A stretch of DNA of 28,227 bases from Mnemiopsis leidyi. Its lineage: Eukaryota; Ctenophora; Tentaculata; Lobata; Bolinopsidae. The translations under genes were made by a program, and so were the position numbers. The notes beneath the pieces were generated by a model, which worked only from the letters and a program-made list of their open reading frames with translations, was not told the DNA's origin and made no database searches. The stretch lies in assembly GCA_000226015.1 (NCBI GenBank), contig JH155358.1, forward strand, positions 165,052-193,278, given 5' to 3'. This document shows positions 1-9,568 of the stretch, in pieces (the stretch's first letter is position 1; every line of letters begins with the position of its first letter).

Positions 1-143
<143 letters not shown>

Positions 144-233
144 TGCACATTATTTCACCTAATGACTTATTAGTTTATCCGATTGCGAACCCTGATCCGA
201 GCGCTACCATATCGTGTTCAGATTGTCGTTCTC

Positions 234-542
234 TTACTTTGAGTTCAGCAACACTTCCAGTCCATTTTCGGTTATTCCCTGACTTAACTCAGAAGATTGC
301 GGTATTACTGTAACTGACAGTGACAGATCGGGTAAGTGTGACACTGTCAAATCATGAGATCCGGTGATCAGCTCTTCCACAGAACTGTTGCTCGTCACCT
401 GGTGTTTGTCTATTAATGTGATACTGCTCATGTACTTAGCTGACAGGGTGCGGTACTGTTCACTAGTGTGACCTGGGCTACCCAGCTGGTTTGCGGCACG
501 ATCATCATCGTCGTGTCTATCATTGTTTGGTGATCTGGTTAG
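234..542 (-). CDS. possible terminal exon of an unidentified minus-strand gene
   Basis: A stop-free frame of 102 codons ends in TAA at the low-coordinate side. It could begin after an AG at 544-543. The translation has a protein-like composition: an Asp run (HDDDDR) near the start, many Ser/Thr/Glu residues, no cysteine and no hydrophobic helix, like a cytoplasmic or disordered C-terminus. The candidate acceptor has a poor pyrimidine tract and I found no upstream exon. I recognise no domain. It may be a chance open frame. Confidence 0.2.
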   Translation of the reverse strand, partial: LTRSPNNDRHDDDDRAANQLGSPGHTSEQYRTLSAKYMSSITLIDKHQVTSNSSVEELITGSHDLTVSHLPDLSLSVTVIPQSSELSQGITENGLEVLLNSK

Positions 543-547
543 CTCGA

Positions 548-1206
548 ATTAAAGTCATTGGTGTAACCCTCTCTTTCATCAGAATTAGTTTAATTTGCCA
601 GGAAACCCTTAGAGTTTATCAAACACCCAAGTTTGCCTGGGACCCGTTTTGAATACATACCAAGGTCTCATTCTAAATATCGTGCCGTTCACACGTTTGC
701 TCATTTGCTTACTCCATTTTGGGACCAATCTCTCTTTTGCACTAATTCTCAATGATACGATTCCACTCTTTACCGCTCAACAAATGACGTTTCCACTCCC
801 CTCATTTATCAGCAGCAGCTGCTGCCGACAAAGCCCATGTTTCCCGACCAAACCGGCTTATTAGCATACTTAAACTTTGTATTGAGTAATGAGCAGTAAT
901 TACTACCATTCCAACAAGGCCCGGTTATATAAATAATCCCACTCTACTGGTGTCACGAATCTCCTAATAACACTCAAACCCAGGTGTCAACCACTGGGAT
1001 TCTCAGTCACACACGTGACAAAAACATGTGGAACAGCAAATCACGTGATCTTTATGGACACGTGATAAACAAGGACATAACAACATAATCCAGAACCCTT
1101 TCTTTCCTTACATCGAGCTCGGCCTAGAGGTACCTCGAGATGGTAAATAACTGGCGACTTTCCTGACGTTTTGACCTACTCAAACTGCGACTCTTATCCG
1201 TCCTGG
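548..1206. other. non-coding stretch, nothing recognised
   Basis: No convincing exon, RNA gene or repeat. The short open frames have low-complexity or random-looking translations. Confidence 0.6.
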
Positions 1207-1309
1207 TCACCTAGCTTTAGAGTGACCCTGATTACCTTCACCTAGCTTTATAGTGATCTTGATCACCTAGCTTTAGAGCGACCCTGATCACCTAGCTATA
1301 GAGCGATCA
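1207..1309 (+). repeat. 25-bp minisatellite, four units
   Basis: Four direct units start at 1207, 1238, 1263 and 1288 with the core TCACCTAGCTTTAGAG. Units 2 and 3 are 25 bp. The first is 31 bp because of a 6-bp insertion. The last is partial. Confidence 0.9.
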
Positions 1310-2800
1310 AATATACTGTCTTCCCAAAGTTTGATGGTCGCTACTCACTGAACCTTCTCAAGAAATCGAGTAAACGCTGGGTATAAAGATTGTTATTAAC
1401 CAACCTTCTTATCTTGATCAGGGCATGATTTTCGACTAGCGAGTTAGAGTTGTCTGCGGTCCTCACCTTTCAGTGTAAGTTAGAAGTTTAGTTCAGGACG
1501 GCCTCTTACTGTTCTAACCGCTCTTAATTAGTCTGTGTCTTGGGAGTTTAACAAGCAAACTTAACTGTGTATTTTTGCAGCCTTGCACTAGCCCTCTACG
1601 GGAGTTATAAAGGATCAACGAGCAGCGGAATATCTGCTGTGTGATGTTCCTTTAAAAATTCGGCTTATGTAAGCTTGGTATAGATTTTGAGACACTATTT
1701 AGTGATCTTCCATGCCAACTCTTTTACGTTTTTTTCATTTTTCTGGCAACAATTATACAATTCTTTTTCTCGACACTTGCCAGAACGTCATGTAAATGAT
1801 TGTCATGATTAGACTCACAGCTGCCTTCTCATCTGAATCATATTTTGATCATTATTTTAGTATGAGCCTGGAGCCATTACACAGGGTCACAGGTCCATAA
1901 ATCAACCGACTTTATTTCAACTTGTTAGTATTTCAACTTTGTTCAATCTGCTGATGCCACTGCTTCATGTGAATCCAACAATCTTACGTTAACTTTATCA
2001 CCACTTTCGAGGTGCTAATGGCCTTTAAATGCTTGCCGCTCAGTTCATATGGCGTGTCGGATATTGTTATTATTTTCACGTACATCTTCAAACGGATCGT
2101 GATATGGTTACAAAAGTCCATTAGAGCTCGTGTGTTTATGGTTTTCAGTTCCCTGCCAACAGAGAGACCGAGGGTTTGTGTGGCGGGTAAGTCATTATAA
2201 GAAGGATTGAACAGTGCAGGGTATGTTCTGTGCCCTGGATTTTGTGTTACGAGAGTATGCTCATACTGAAAACTAAGTTATTATGAATTCGCATCAGAGA
2301 TGTTCATTGTTTTGTCTTATAACTTTAGCCCTAAAATAGGTCTGCTTTGTCGATTTCCAAACCGCCAAAATACTAACAAGTTAAGGAAAAATTTTAACGT
2401 GCTTACAGTTCGGGAAATTTAATTACTATCAGCCGATGACACATGAAACATCTCTCCTTGCGAAGTCCTGTTTCGCCCTAATTGTGGAAACAGATTCCGG
2501 TCTTTTGATTCAGACAGTGTGTCCGCTCTATTCCATTATGATATTTGCGATAGTCAAAACCAGCTGCGTATCGAAGGAAGGTTCACGAAATCTGAAATAT
2601 AGTTCTACTCCATCGTTGGTTCCACATCAATCAAATTTTCTCCCAACTTTAGTATCAAAGAATGATTAATTTATCTGATCCGTTTATCCGTTCTCGTGCA
2701 AAGTGAGCACGACTTTTTGTCACCCTTTACTTTTTAGCTTATCTTCAGCGGATTCGAAAATTCGTCAACCTTTACAGGTTTACTGCAGAGTTAAAGAAAT
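1310..2800. other. non-coding stretch, nothing recognised
   Basis: A+T-rich DNA with only short open frames (at most about 77 codons) lacking recognisable protein features. No tRNA-like or structured RNA signal was seen. Confidence 0.6.
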
Positions 2801-3150
2801 CATTTCCCAGTAAATTTCAGATCCCAGACCAGCTGATATAAGTCTCTCCCATTGATATATGCCACGTGATCATTTCCCAGTATAGTTCAGATCCCAGACC
2901 AGCTGATATAAGTCTCTTCCACTGATATATGCCACGTGATCATTTCCCAGTAAAGTTCAGATCCTAGACCGGCTGATATAAGTCTCTCCCACTGATATAT
3001 GCCACGTGATCATCTCCCAGTACAGTTCATATCCCAGACCAGCTGATATAAGTCTCTCCCACTGATATATGCCACGTGATCATTTCCCAGTAAAGTTCAG
3101 ATCCCAGACCAGCTGATATAAGTCTCTCCCACTGATATATGCCACGTGAT
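2801..3150 (+). repeat. exact 5 x 70-bp tandem array carrying E-boxes
   Basis: Five head-to-tail units begin at 2801, 2871, 2941, 3011 and 3081, each starting CAT[T/C]TCCCAGTA and ending GCCACGTGAT. The period is exactly 70 bp with only a few substitutions per unit, and the array is exactly 350 bp. Each unit carries one CACGTG E-box next to a GATCA junction. Short open frames on the minus strand come from the repeat and are not genes. Confidence 0.97.
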
Positions 3151-5015
3151 CGCTGGACGCGCTGACCGTGTTTGTCGGCACGTCCATTAAGATGTCGGTA
3201 TCGCACCACTCACACGATATATTCCTCGTTATTAAAGGAATTTCTCTCCTGCTCCACTGACTCCTTAACATATTTAAATTTACGTAACGAGATCACTGAC
3301 TTTGGGAGAGATGCGCGAATCAGATCCAGTCTCTGCACTAATCACTATCTGTCCTGCACTTCTGCCGCGCCGTTCCATCTGTCCGTGAAACTAAGTTCTG
3401 TCATTGGCGATGCATTGGCATTACACATCTCCTAGTTTTTTAGAAGCATGATGCCGTCAAATTATTTTTAAACTACCCCCAATTTATACGTACTACTTGT
3501 CTTGGTAGTGGTTTAAATTTTGCACTGTTATCCTTAGCCGGGGTTGACAGCTAGCACGGCTTTAACATGAGATTAATTATTGAGCATATAATTTACATAT
3601 ATCGATTTGTGACCTGTTTGTACTGGCCCTGACGGCTATTTAATTATCATTTATCGCTGCGTTCATGATTAATTATGCGTCACGTCCTAGAAATATGCAA
3701 TACGTTTATTAATTATGCATTACAGCTATTGATTATGCGCTGTATTCACCTCGTTCTATTTGTTCTGAACAGACTGCACATCATCACGTACATTTCTATC
3801 TGGTTTGGATTCTTAGTTTCTTAATACTATAGCAGGACATGAGAAAATGTTAAAACACACACACCCTTAAACTTAGAGCTGCAACAAAAGACTAAAGATA
3901 TGAGACAGAGAGAGAGACCTCAGATACCTTGTTCCTTTGTTCACAATGCTTCAGTGTATTAGTCTTAAGTGTGATACCCTCTATAAAATATTCTATCCTA
4001 AGTGTGATACCCTCAGAATGTAATGAACTAAACTAATTTCACATTTGTCGCTTTTCTGATAGCTCATTCTGAAAACGAGAAATGTCTCTTTTAGGCGGAA
4101 TGTTTCACTCGGTTGTGCACTTTCTTTTGTCAATATAGACTTTGTTTCGTTCCTCAATCGTCAAGAATTAGATCCCTGTACGATGACAAGAAAATATTGA
4201 TATTGCCACCTCTTCATTCTTAATTCTTCTGTATCAGTCATCAGCCTCTTCGCTTCCGCGTATTTAGGACGTTAATTTTAAAATAAGGTTGCATCAAGAT
4301 TCAAAACGGAAAACCTGTAGTAAACTAGTGATAATTTCGATCTTTGACATTGACGTCATCGATCAAGCAGTACCTGTTTATTTGGACACCTGCCATGTAA
4401 ACATGATAGGTACTTTCTCGTGACACTCATGATCTTGGCGCCTTGATCATTTGCTCGACGATAATTTCGGGTGTGCTGCGATCCTAACTGGAGATGCGTA
4501 TCTTGCCTTGGAGTGGTAAAAATCTCATCCAACCGCATTAAACTATATTTTGATGTAGATTTATTTTTGAGTTTTTTATTCATTTGATAATGTTGGTTTC
4601 TTGATAACTATTCAGTTGATGTTTTTACTTTCCAGTTTCCAGAGGTCTGTTTAAGCTTTTTCATAGTCAACACTCAACTCATTAGTCGTTATCGCCACGG
4701 ATCACGAACTCCCCTCTCTTTAAGCTATCATCTCACTGTTCAAGTACATCAGCGAAAACATTTATAAGCTTGGTGCGTGGTCCAATCATTATCGATAACC
4801 AAATTTCTGCTCTAAAAACTATTGTTATTCTTAACAGAGGAATCTCTAAAAAAGTTGTACTACACTACTGCAGCTGCTTATGAAACCCGATATTTGGCCA
4901 CATGCCAATTCCTCATATCTGTTTTGACATGTTATTGTTGCCAGCTGTTTCATGATCGCAAAACCTGGAACATCTGCAAAAGTATTTGAACAGTTGTACA
5001 CCTTTCTGCACTACT
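3151..5015. other. non-coding stretch with minor repeats
   Basis: No supported gene. Contains a 16-bp direct repeat, TAAGTGTGATACCCTC, at 3966-3981 and 3999-4014, three degenerate copies of a TTAATTATGC-type motif around 3665-3740, and an isolated perfect TGACGTCA (CRE-type) site near 4351-4358. Confidence 0.6.
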
Positions 5016-5174
5016 TGTGTCAGTCTGTGTGTGTGTTTGTGTGTGGTTGTGTACGTGAGTGTGCACGTGAATGTGCGCCTGAGTGCGCATGGGTCTGTCT
5101 GTGTCTGTGTGTCTGTTTGTTTCTGTGTGTCTGTCTGTGTCTGTGTCTCTGTCTGTAGGTGTCTGTGTGAGTGC
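5016..5174 (+). repeat. GT-rich / TGTCTG low-complexity tract
   Basis: Degenerate GT repeat grading into TGTCTG-type units. Opposite-strand and same-strand open frames here (Thr/Gln/His-rich or Cys/Val-rich) are products of the repeat. Confidence 0.93.
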
Positions 5175-6530
5175 GTCGGTTCGTTTATAAGTTCAAGTGG
5201 TGAGCATCGCGGTAGTGCAATATATTGGTCATTACTCCTTCTCTCATCTCTATTACAATAATGTGTGCACACAGTGGTATCTCCTCCGTGCTGCATTGCT
5301 CATTATCTCTCTTGCTAGTGAGAGATATATACCTCGTTTATTGAAGTATATTGATCTGTATCTGGTATCTCGTACCTGTATCCGGTTAGACAGGGCTTCC
5401 TGGAAGAGGCGATCGCATTGTTGGCACACTTTGTTATGTGTGTCGTGGATTGGTAATAGAGGAATCTATCGAGATCTTGGCAGATCAGTGTTCTGTTTTG
5501 ATGAAATGCATTTTCTTTAATTTTTCAGTGCATTTTGTTTCCTTAGCTCTTCAGCTTCTAATTCATCATCATAACATATTCTTCACACATCGTGCTTTGT
5601 ATGGAAATTTCTCATTGTTTCTCACTCTCCTTGAGACGACAAACTCCACGATACAGTGCACAAGCTTTTTCGTGCAATTAAGAATTGAACCTTTGCTGAT
5701 TTGATTAAAACCTACACGTTGCCTGTGACTGTGGTCTCAAATGAGAGGCTCCCTCAATGCACGCAGACTGTTGCAAATTGAGTGAAAATCTCAGCCCGCA
5801 TATCGTATATAAGGATCCGACTGTTTTGTATCGTTGTGTGCTTCTTTTCGACATTTCTTGGATTCTGTCGAATTTGCTATCATTTTTTTTGAGATGCAGC
5901 CATGCACATCTACTCGTCATTTTTAGTTACGCACTCATTGAGTCCATTGTAGAATAGTTACGTTGTTCTAATGAGTCTTGTTGAGTGTTGGTCGGATTTA
6001 GTTCGCAAGAATTTTTGTGGAAATAGTTTGTCAGCTATTTAGTTGGCTAGCAGACAAATTTTACTGCATATTTGTTTAATTTCTTAGGATACGATTTCTA
6101 TCTGAAGTGACTTTTTATTGATATCCACAACATTTTTGTTACATTTATATTCATATTTCATTTGTACATTCCAGTAAAACCATTTTAACAAGATAACACC
6201 TTTTTGTCTACTGAATTGAACGACAATTTTTCTTGCAATATTCTGACTGACACCCCTCCAGGAACATGAAAACAATGTAGCCACCTTGACTAAATATCCG
6301 GCAGCTAAAGAGACCCGCCCTACCATCACACACCACGACATCCCGACTACTTTCAATCAAGTTATTATATATCTAGTAGATATTATCTACCCCGACTAAC
6401 GGATATCTACATCGTATCTTTACATCTCACCGTACTTTGTTACCTCTCATCTGCTCCCTTCGATCTTGTTATATCAGTTTGTATTAACGGAACTTGAATC
6501 TTGAAAAGTGTTCGGAAAAGGTGTCCAGAA
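5175..6530. other. non-coding stretch and upstream region of the kinase gene
   Basis: Several short overlapping open frames on both strands have no recognisable domains. The last 150 bp should contain the 5' UTR and promoter of the kinase, but I see no convincing TATA box or splice acceptor close to its ATG. Confidence 0.55.
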
Positions 6531-7541
6531 ATGAAGGAGATAAAAGAGAGACACTTGTTTGAGGAAAAGTATCGTATATGCGGCATGCTGGGTCGTGGAC
6601 GATTTGCCACTGTGTACAAATGCATGCACAAGGAAACGAAACAATATTTTGCCGCCAAGATTGTCCAGAAGCACCAGAGCCGTGTCGATACAGAAATTTC
6701 CATCTTAAACTCTTTTCGGCACAACAAAAATGTCATTTCTCTATTCGAAGTTTACCAAGATTCCCGAGAATCTGTTCTGATTTTAGAGCTTGTCTCGGGT
6801 GGCGAACTGTTGTATGTCCTGGGTAAGAACATCGTGACTGAATACGACATGACGCACGTGATCAAACATCTGTGTTCCACACTGTATTGTCTCCACTACA
6901 AGCACATTGTCCACATGGACATCAAACCGGAGAACATCCTAATCTGCAACACCCTCCACAAACCCGCCCTCAGACTGGTTGACTTTGGTTTCGCCCGGAT
7001 GCTCCAGAACAACCGTCCCGGTAACCTAGAACCGCTCCGCGGTACCCCAGAGTTCCTGGCTCCAGAGATGTTGCGGTGTGATAATCTGGACGTGGTGACC
7101 ACGGCGGTGGACATGTGGTGTGTGGGTGTCACTACCTACATCACCCTCACCGGGATATCACCTTTTCAGGGTGACACAGACTGCGAGACTGTTGCTAGGA
7201 TACTTCACTGTGACTACTACCTGGGGGACGATCTATTTGGGGGCTACTCCAGGGATGCTGTAGACTTTATCTCGAAGCTCCTAGTTCCCTCGCCCCGGGC
7301 CCGAATGACGGCCGCAGAGTGTCTCAATCACCCTTGGTTATCAAAGAAAAAACGCTCGAAACAGCGGCAATATACGTTAAGTAGCCACGTGATATCAAGT
7401 GTGCGCGCGGCTCTGTCAGAACGTGTTATCAGCGATACGATGAGCATGTTAAAACTGAATTTGAGGGAGTTGTCTTGTTCAGGTGATTCCAACATCAAGC
7501 CCTCGACCATAGATCGTAATTATAAGAGTAGTTACAAGTGA
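6531..7541 (+). CDS. DAPK/DRAK/MLCK-like serine/threonine kinase, intronless
   Basis: Predicted protein kinase of 336 aa, almost all catalytic domain (about residues 13-271). Seen: glycine loop GRGRFATVY with Ala in place of the third Gly (21-29), AAK lysine K43, alpha-C Glu near E55, hinge LILELVSGGEL, catalytic HMDIKPEN (128-135), DFG (151-153), GTPEF-LAPE (171-179), DMW aspartate D194 and subdomain XI Arg R258. The Ala in the loop, the GGEL segment, the non-RD HMD catalytic motif and GTPEF are typical of the CAMK-group DAPK/DRAK/MLCK/Trio branch. The C-terminal 65 residues are basic then Ser-rich (KKKRSKQRQ onward). They could be autoinhibitory or bind calmodulin, which is inference. I chose the ATG at 6531 (purine at -3). 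The frame also extends upstream to a TTG at 6501, an unlikely animal start. No death domain or ankyrin repeats follow, so it resembles DRAK-sized proteins more than full DAPK1. Confidence 0.9.
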   Translation: MKEIKERHLFEEKYRICGMLGRGRFATVYKCMHKETKQYFAAKIVQKHQSRVDTEISILNSFRHNKNVISLFEVYQDSRESVLILELVSGGELLYVLGKNIVTEYDMTHVIKHLCSTLYCLHYKHIVHMDIKPENILICNTLHKPALRLVDFGFARMLQNNRPGNLEPLRGTPEFLAPEMLRCDNLDVVTTAVDMWCVGVTTYITLTGISPFQGDTDCETVARILHCDYYLGDDLFGGYSRDAVDFISKLLVPSPRARMTAAECLNHPWLSKKKRSKQRQYTLSSHVISSVRAALSERVISDTMSMLKLNLRELSCSGDSNIKPSTIDRNYKSSYK

Positions 7542-7981
7542 ACAGCGTGCTTTTTCGTTCATCATTATCATTCGTTCATATTTTTTCTTTTATTTGAGTT
7601 TTGTACAGTGTGAACGTATGATGCTATTTTTATCTTTTATTATGCCTTCAAATTATGACCTTTTTATGAGGGACCTATTAGGTAGTCTGTAAATTACAAA
7701 GAGTACGGGTTCCAAATGATTTTGTCTCACTACGATGGCGGGGCTGATTGGTGTTGATAACTTTTAAAAAGATTGCCAAGCAATGACAGAAATATACCAC
7801 ACTTTATACCGCACTTCATGTGGTCAATATATAGGGGTGGTAACTTTTGTTTTCTTTTTAAGAAAGAGTCCGTCTGAAAGTGTCTGTTCTGGGATGGTAA
7901 CCCAAGCTTAATAATGGCCAAAATGCATAAAAATTTTGGTAGAGTTATATAATCACAATTAAATAGAAACATTGTGTAAAT

Positions 7982-7987
7982 AATAAA
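7982..7987 (+). terminator. candidate polyadenylation signal for the kinase
   Basis: AATAAA about 440 nt after the kinase stop codon, in A+T-rich DNA. It is the first canonical hexamer I noticed downstream. No transcript evidence is visible. Confidence 0.35.
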
Positions 7988-8754
7988 AGGAATTCGTTCA
8001 TGTGGTCAAAGATATACGAGTTTGAAAATTTACAAAAATGAGATGGCCTAAGTGAGGACGAAATTTCTCTCTCTTGATAGATACTTTTTTTCTACATTTT
8101 CAACCACGTTTAAGAGGCCCTGACTTCAGTTCTAAATAAGATAGGGACATGATCTCAACAGAGATTGATAGATAGTCGTTAGATCTTTTTAAAATATACT
8201 ACATAAGTGTCTTACGAGCGTTTAATGACGTCAAAACGACGTCATAAGTTAGGGTGTAATTTTGTCTAAAATTGTCGAAAACCGACATTTTTCAATTGCA
8301 TTTCATTGAGTACATCGCACTTTGTATAAGCCTTTTTTTAAAGAAAATTTTCAAATTTCACAATACCTAGAACCTTGAGAAGCTCCAAAATTCATGCGTC
8401 GTTCAAGTCTTCAGAACGTTCCTGGGCCTTAATACAAAATATTAAAATGGCAACTTGCCAAAAATGATTTTCAGTAATATCTCGTTAACTGATCGTATTA
8501 CGGCATATGTTGCTTCATAGATCGTATTAAAGTGTTGCCATTGCTAACATTTTCTTGTGTCATCTGAGTCCTCAAAAGCCTCCTGGGCTAAAACATAAAA
8601 TTCGATATTGTTATTGAAAAAACACTACCATTATACAGCACTCGAAAAACTACTGATGTATTTCCCAAAACCAAAAATGATTTGGTTGTATTGTCGCGTT
8701 ATTTTTTTCGCGTTTTTGATTTTAAGGAGATGATATAGATAATTAGATAAACGC
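7988..8754. other. non-coding intergenic stretch with paired CRE-like sites
   Basis: No gene recognised. A perfect TGACGTCA octamer (8226-8233) is followed at once by a second GACGTCAT half (8238-8245), a possible bZIP/CREB-type pair. It lies about 1.3 kb upstream of the transporter start, so any regulatory role is conjecture. Confidence 0.45.
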
Positions 8755-8901
8755 GACAGTTTGACGTAGGTACACTGCTTCATCCTAATCAGCACGTCTT
8801 ATTGTCACGTCTTATTGGGTCCTCACTTTTCCTACACTATCTTAAGTTGAACGCGAAAAAAGGAGCGGCTGAGGCAGGGATAGTGTACCCACGTACCTGT
8901 C
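8755..8901. mobile_element. small foldback / MITE-like element
   Basis: Imperfect terminal inverted repeats: the left arm at 8755-8776 (GACAGTTTGACGTAGGTACA...) matches the reverse complement of 8882-8901 with a few mismatches and a 2-nt gap. The interior carries a duplicated CACGTCTTATTG at about 8793 and 8805. There is no coding capacity and no clear target-site duplication. Confidence 0.4.
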
Positions 8902-9006
8902 AGAAAGAAAACAAATGAGAATAGTGTTCGATGAGGCACTCGTTTGTATATTCTATTGATATTCCTAATTTAAATCAAGTTGTCCACTCGCACGTTTTTC
9001 GACAGT

Positions 9007-9066
9007 CACGTGATTATAACACTTATGTTGGCCCATTGGCCAACAAAAGAAAACAGCTATATAAAT
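9007..9066 (+). promoter_or_regulatory. candidate core promoter of the SVOP-like transporter
   Basis: A compact block has CACGTG at 9007-9012, an inverted CCAAT box (ATTGG) at 9035-9039 within a CCCATTGGCCAAC palindrome, and TATATAAAT at 9058-9066. Spacing of CCAAT to TATA is about 20 bp. A start site near 9090 would give a 5' UTR spliced over 9389-9550 before the ATG at 9569. A 128-codon open frame crossing this block is judged non-coding. Confidence 0.45.
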
Positions 9067-9388
9067 TGTCCCGTTCTTTCAGCTTGCGTTCGTTGTCGGA
9101 TCCTTTAACGATCATTTTGTGTATCTTTTTTAATTTGAAAACCCAAAATAGTCAATACATAACTACAGTAATGAACTTGAAGACCAGGAATCAAGATGGC
9201 AGTTACTTGCTTGTAGATTGGAATTGTAAATTCGCAATTGTAAATACACAATTAAAAACTTGTAAACCTTGTCACCCTTGTAATACGCGTGCCTTTAAAC
9301 CGCTAACCAAATTATGATTGAAAAATTGACAGCTTCTGATTGTTATATGACATATGCATGAGAAGTGGCAATTGCAGAATTATTCAAG

Positions 9389-9550
9389 GTAAGTTAACAG
9401 TGTTCGGAGTATTGGTAATGGTCTCAAGTTCAATTAGAGGTTTGTCACAAGAACGTTTAACAAAAAAATTGTGTTCAAATTTTGCTTAAATTTGCTTAAA
9501 TTTTTGTTATTTTCACCAAATTTAACCCGTTGCTGCCTCATTTCATTCAG
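9389..9550 (+). other. probable 5' UTR intron of the transporter gene
   Basis: A strong donor, AAG|GTAAGT, at 9389 pairs with an acceptor TTTCATTCAG ending at 9550, just 18 nt before the transporter ATG. The 162-bp length matches the other introns in the window. Upstream ATGs at 9354 and 9358 open short frames that stop around the main ATG, so they would be uORFs if transcribed. Confidence 0.5.
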
Positions 9551-9568
9551 TAGCTTTACATTCCAAAA

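Noticed and set aside
2801..3150. CRISPR-like array
   Set aside because: The units are directly adjacent with no variable spacers and the DNA is eukaryotic; it is a tandem repeat.
4913..5296. 127-codon minus-strand frame rich in Thr, Gln and His
   Set aside because: It is the complement of the GT/TGTCTG low-complexity tract; no domain and no splice context.
6501..6530. Upstream TTG start extending the kinase by ten residues
   Set aside because: TTG is not a normal animal start; the ATG at 6531 has a purine at -3 and leads directly into the kinase domain.
8931..9317. 128-codon plus-strand frame
   Set aside because: It crosses the CCAAT/TATA block, has no recognisable domain and no conserved pattern; judged chance.
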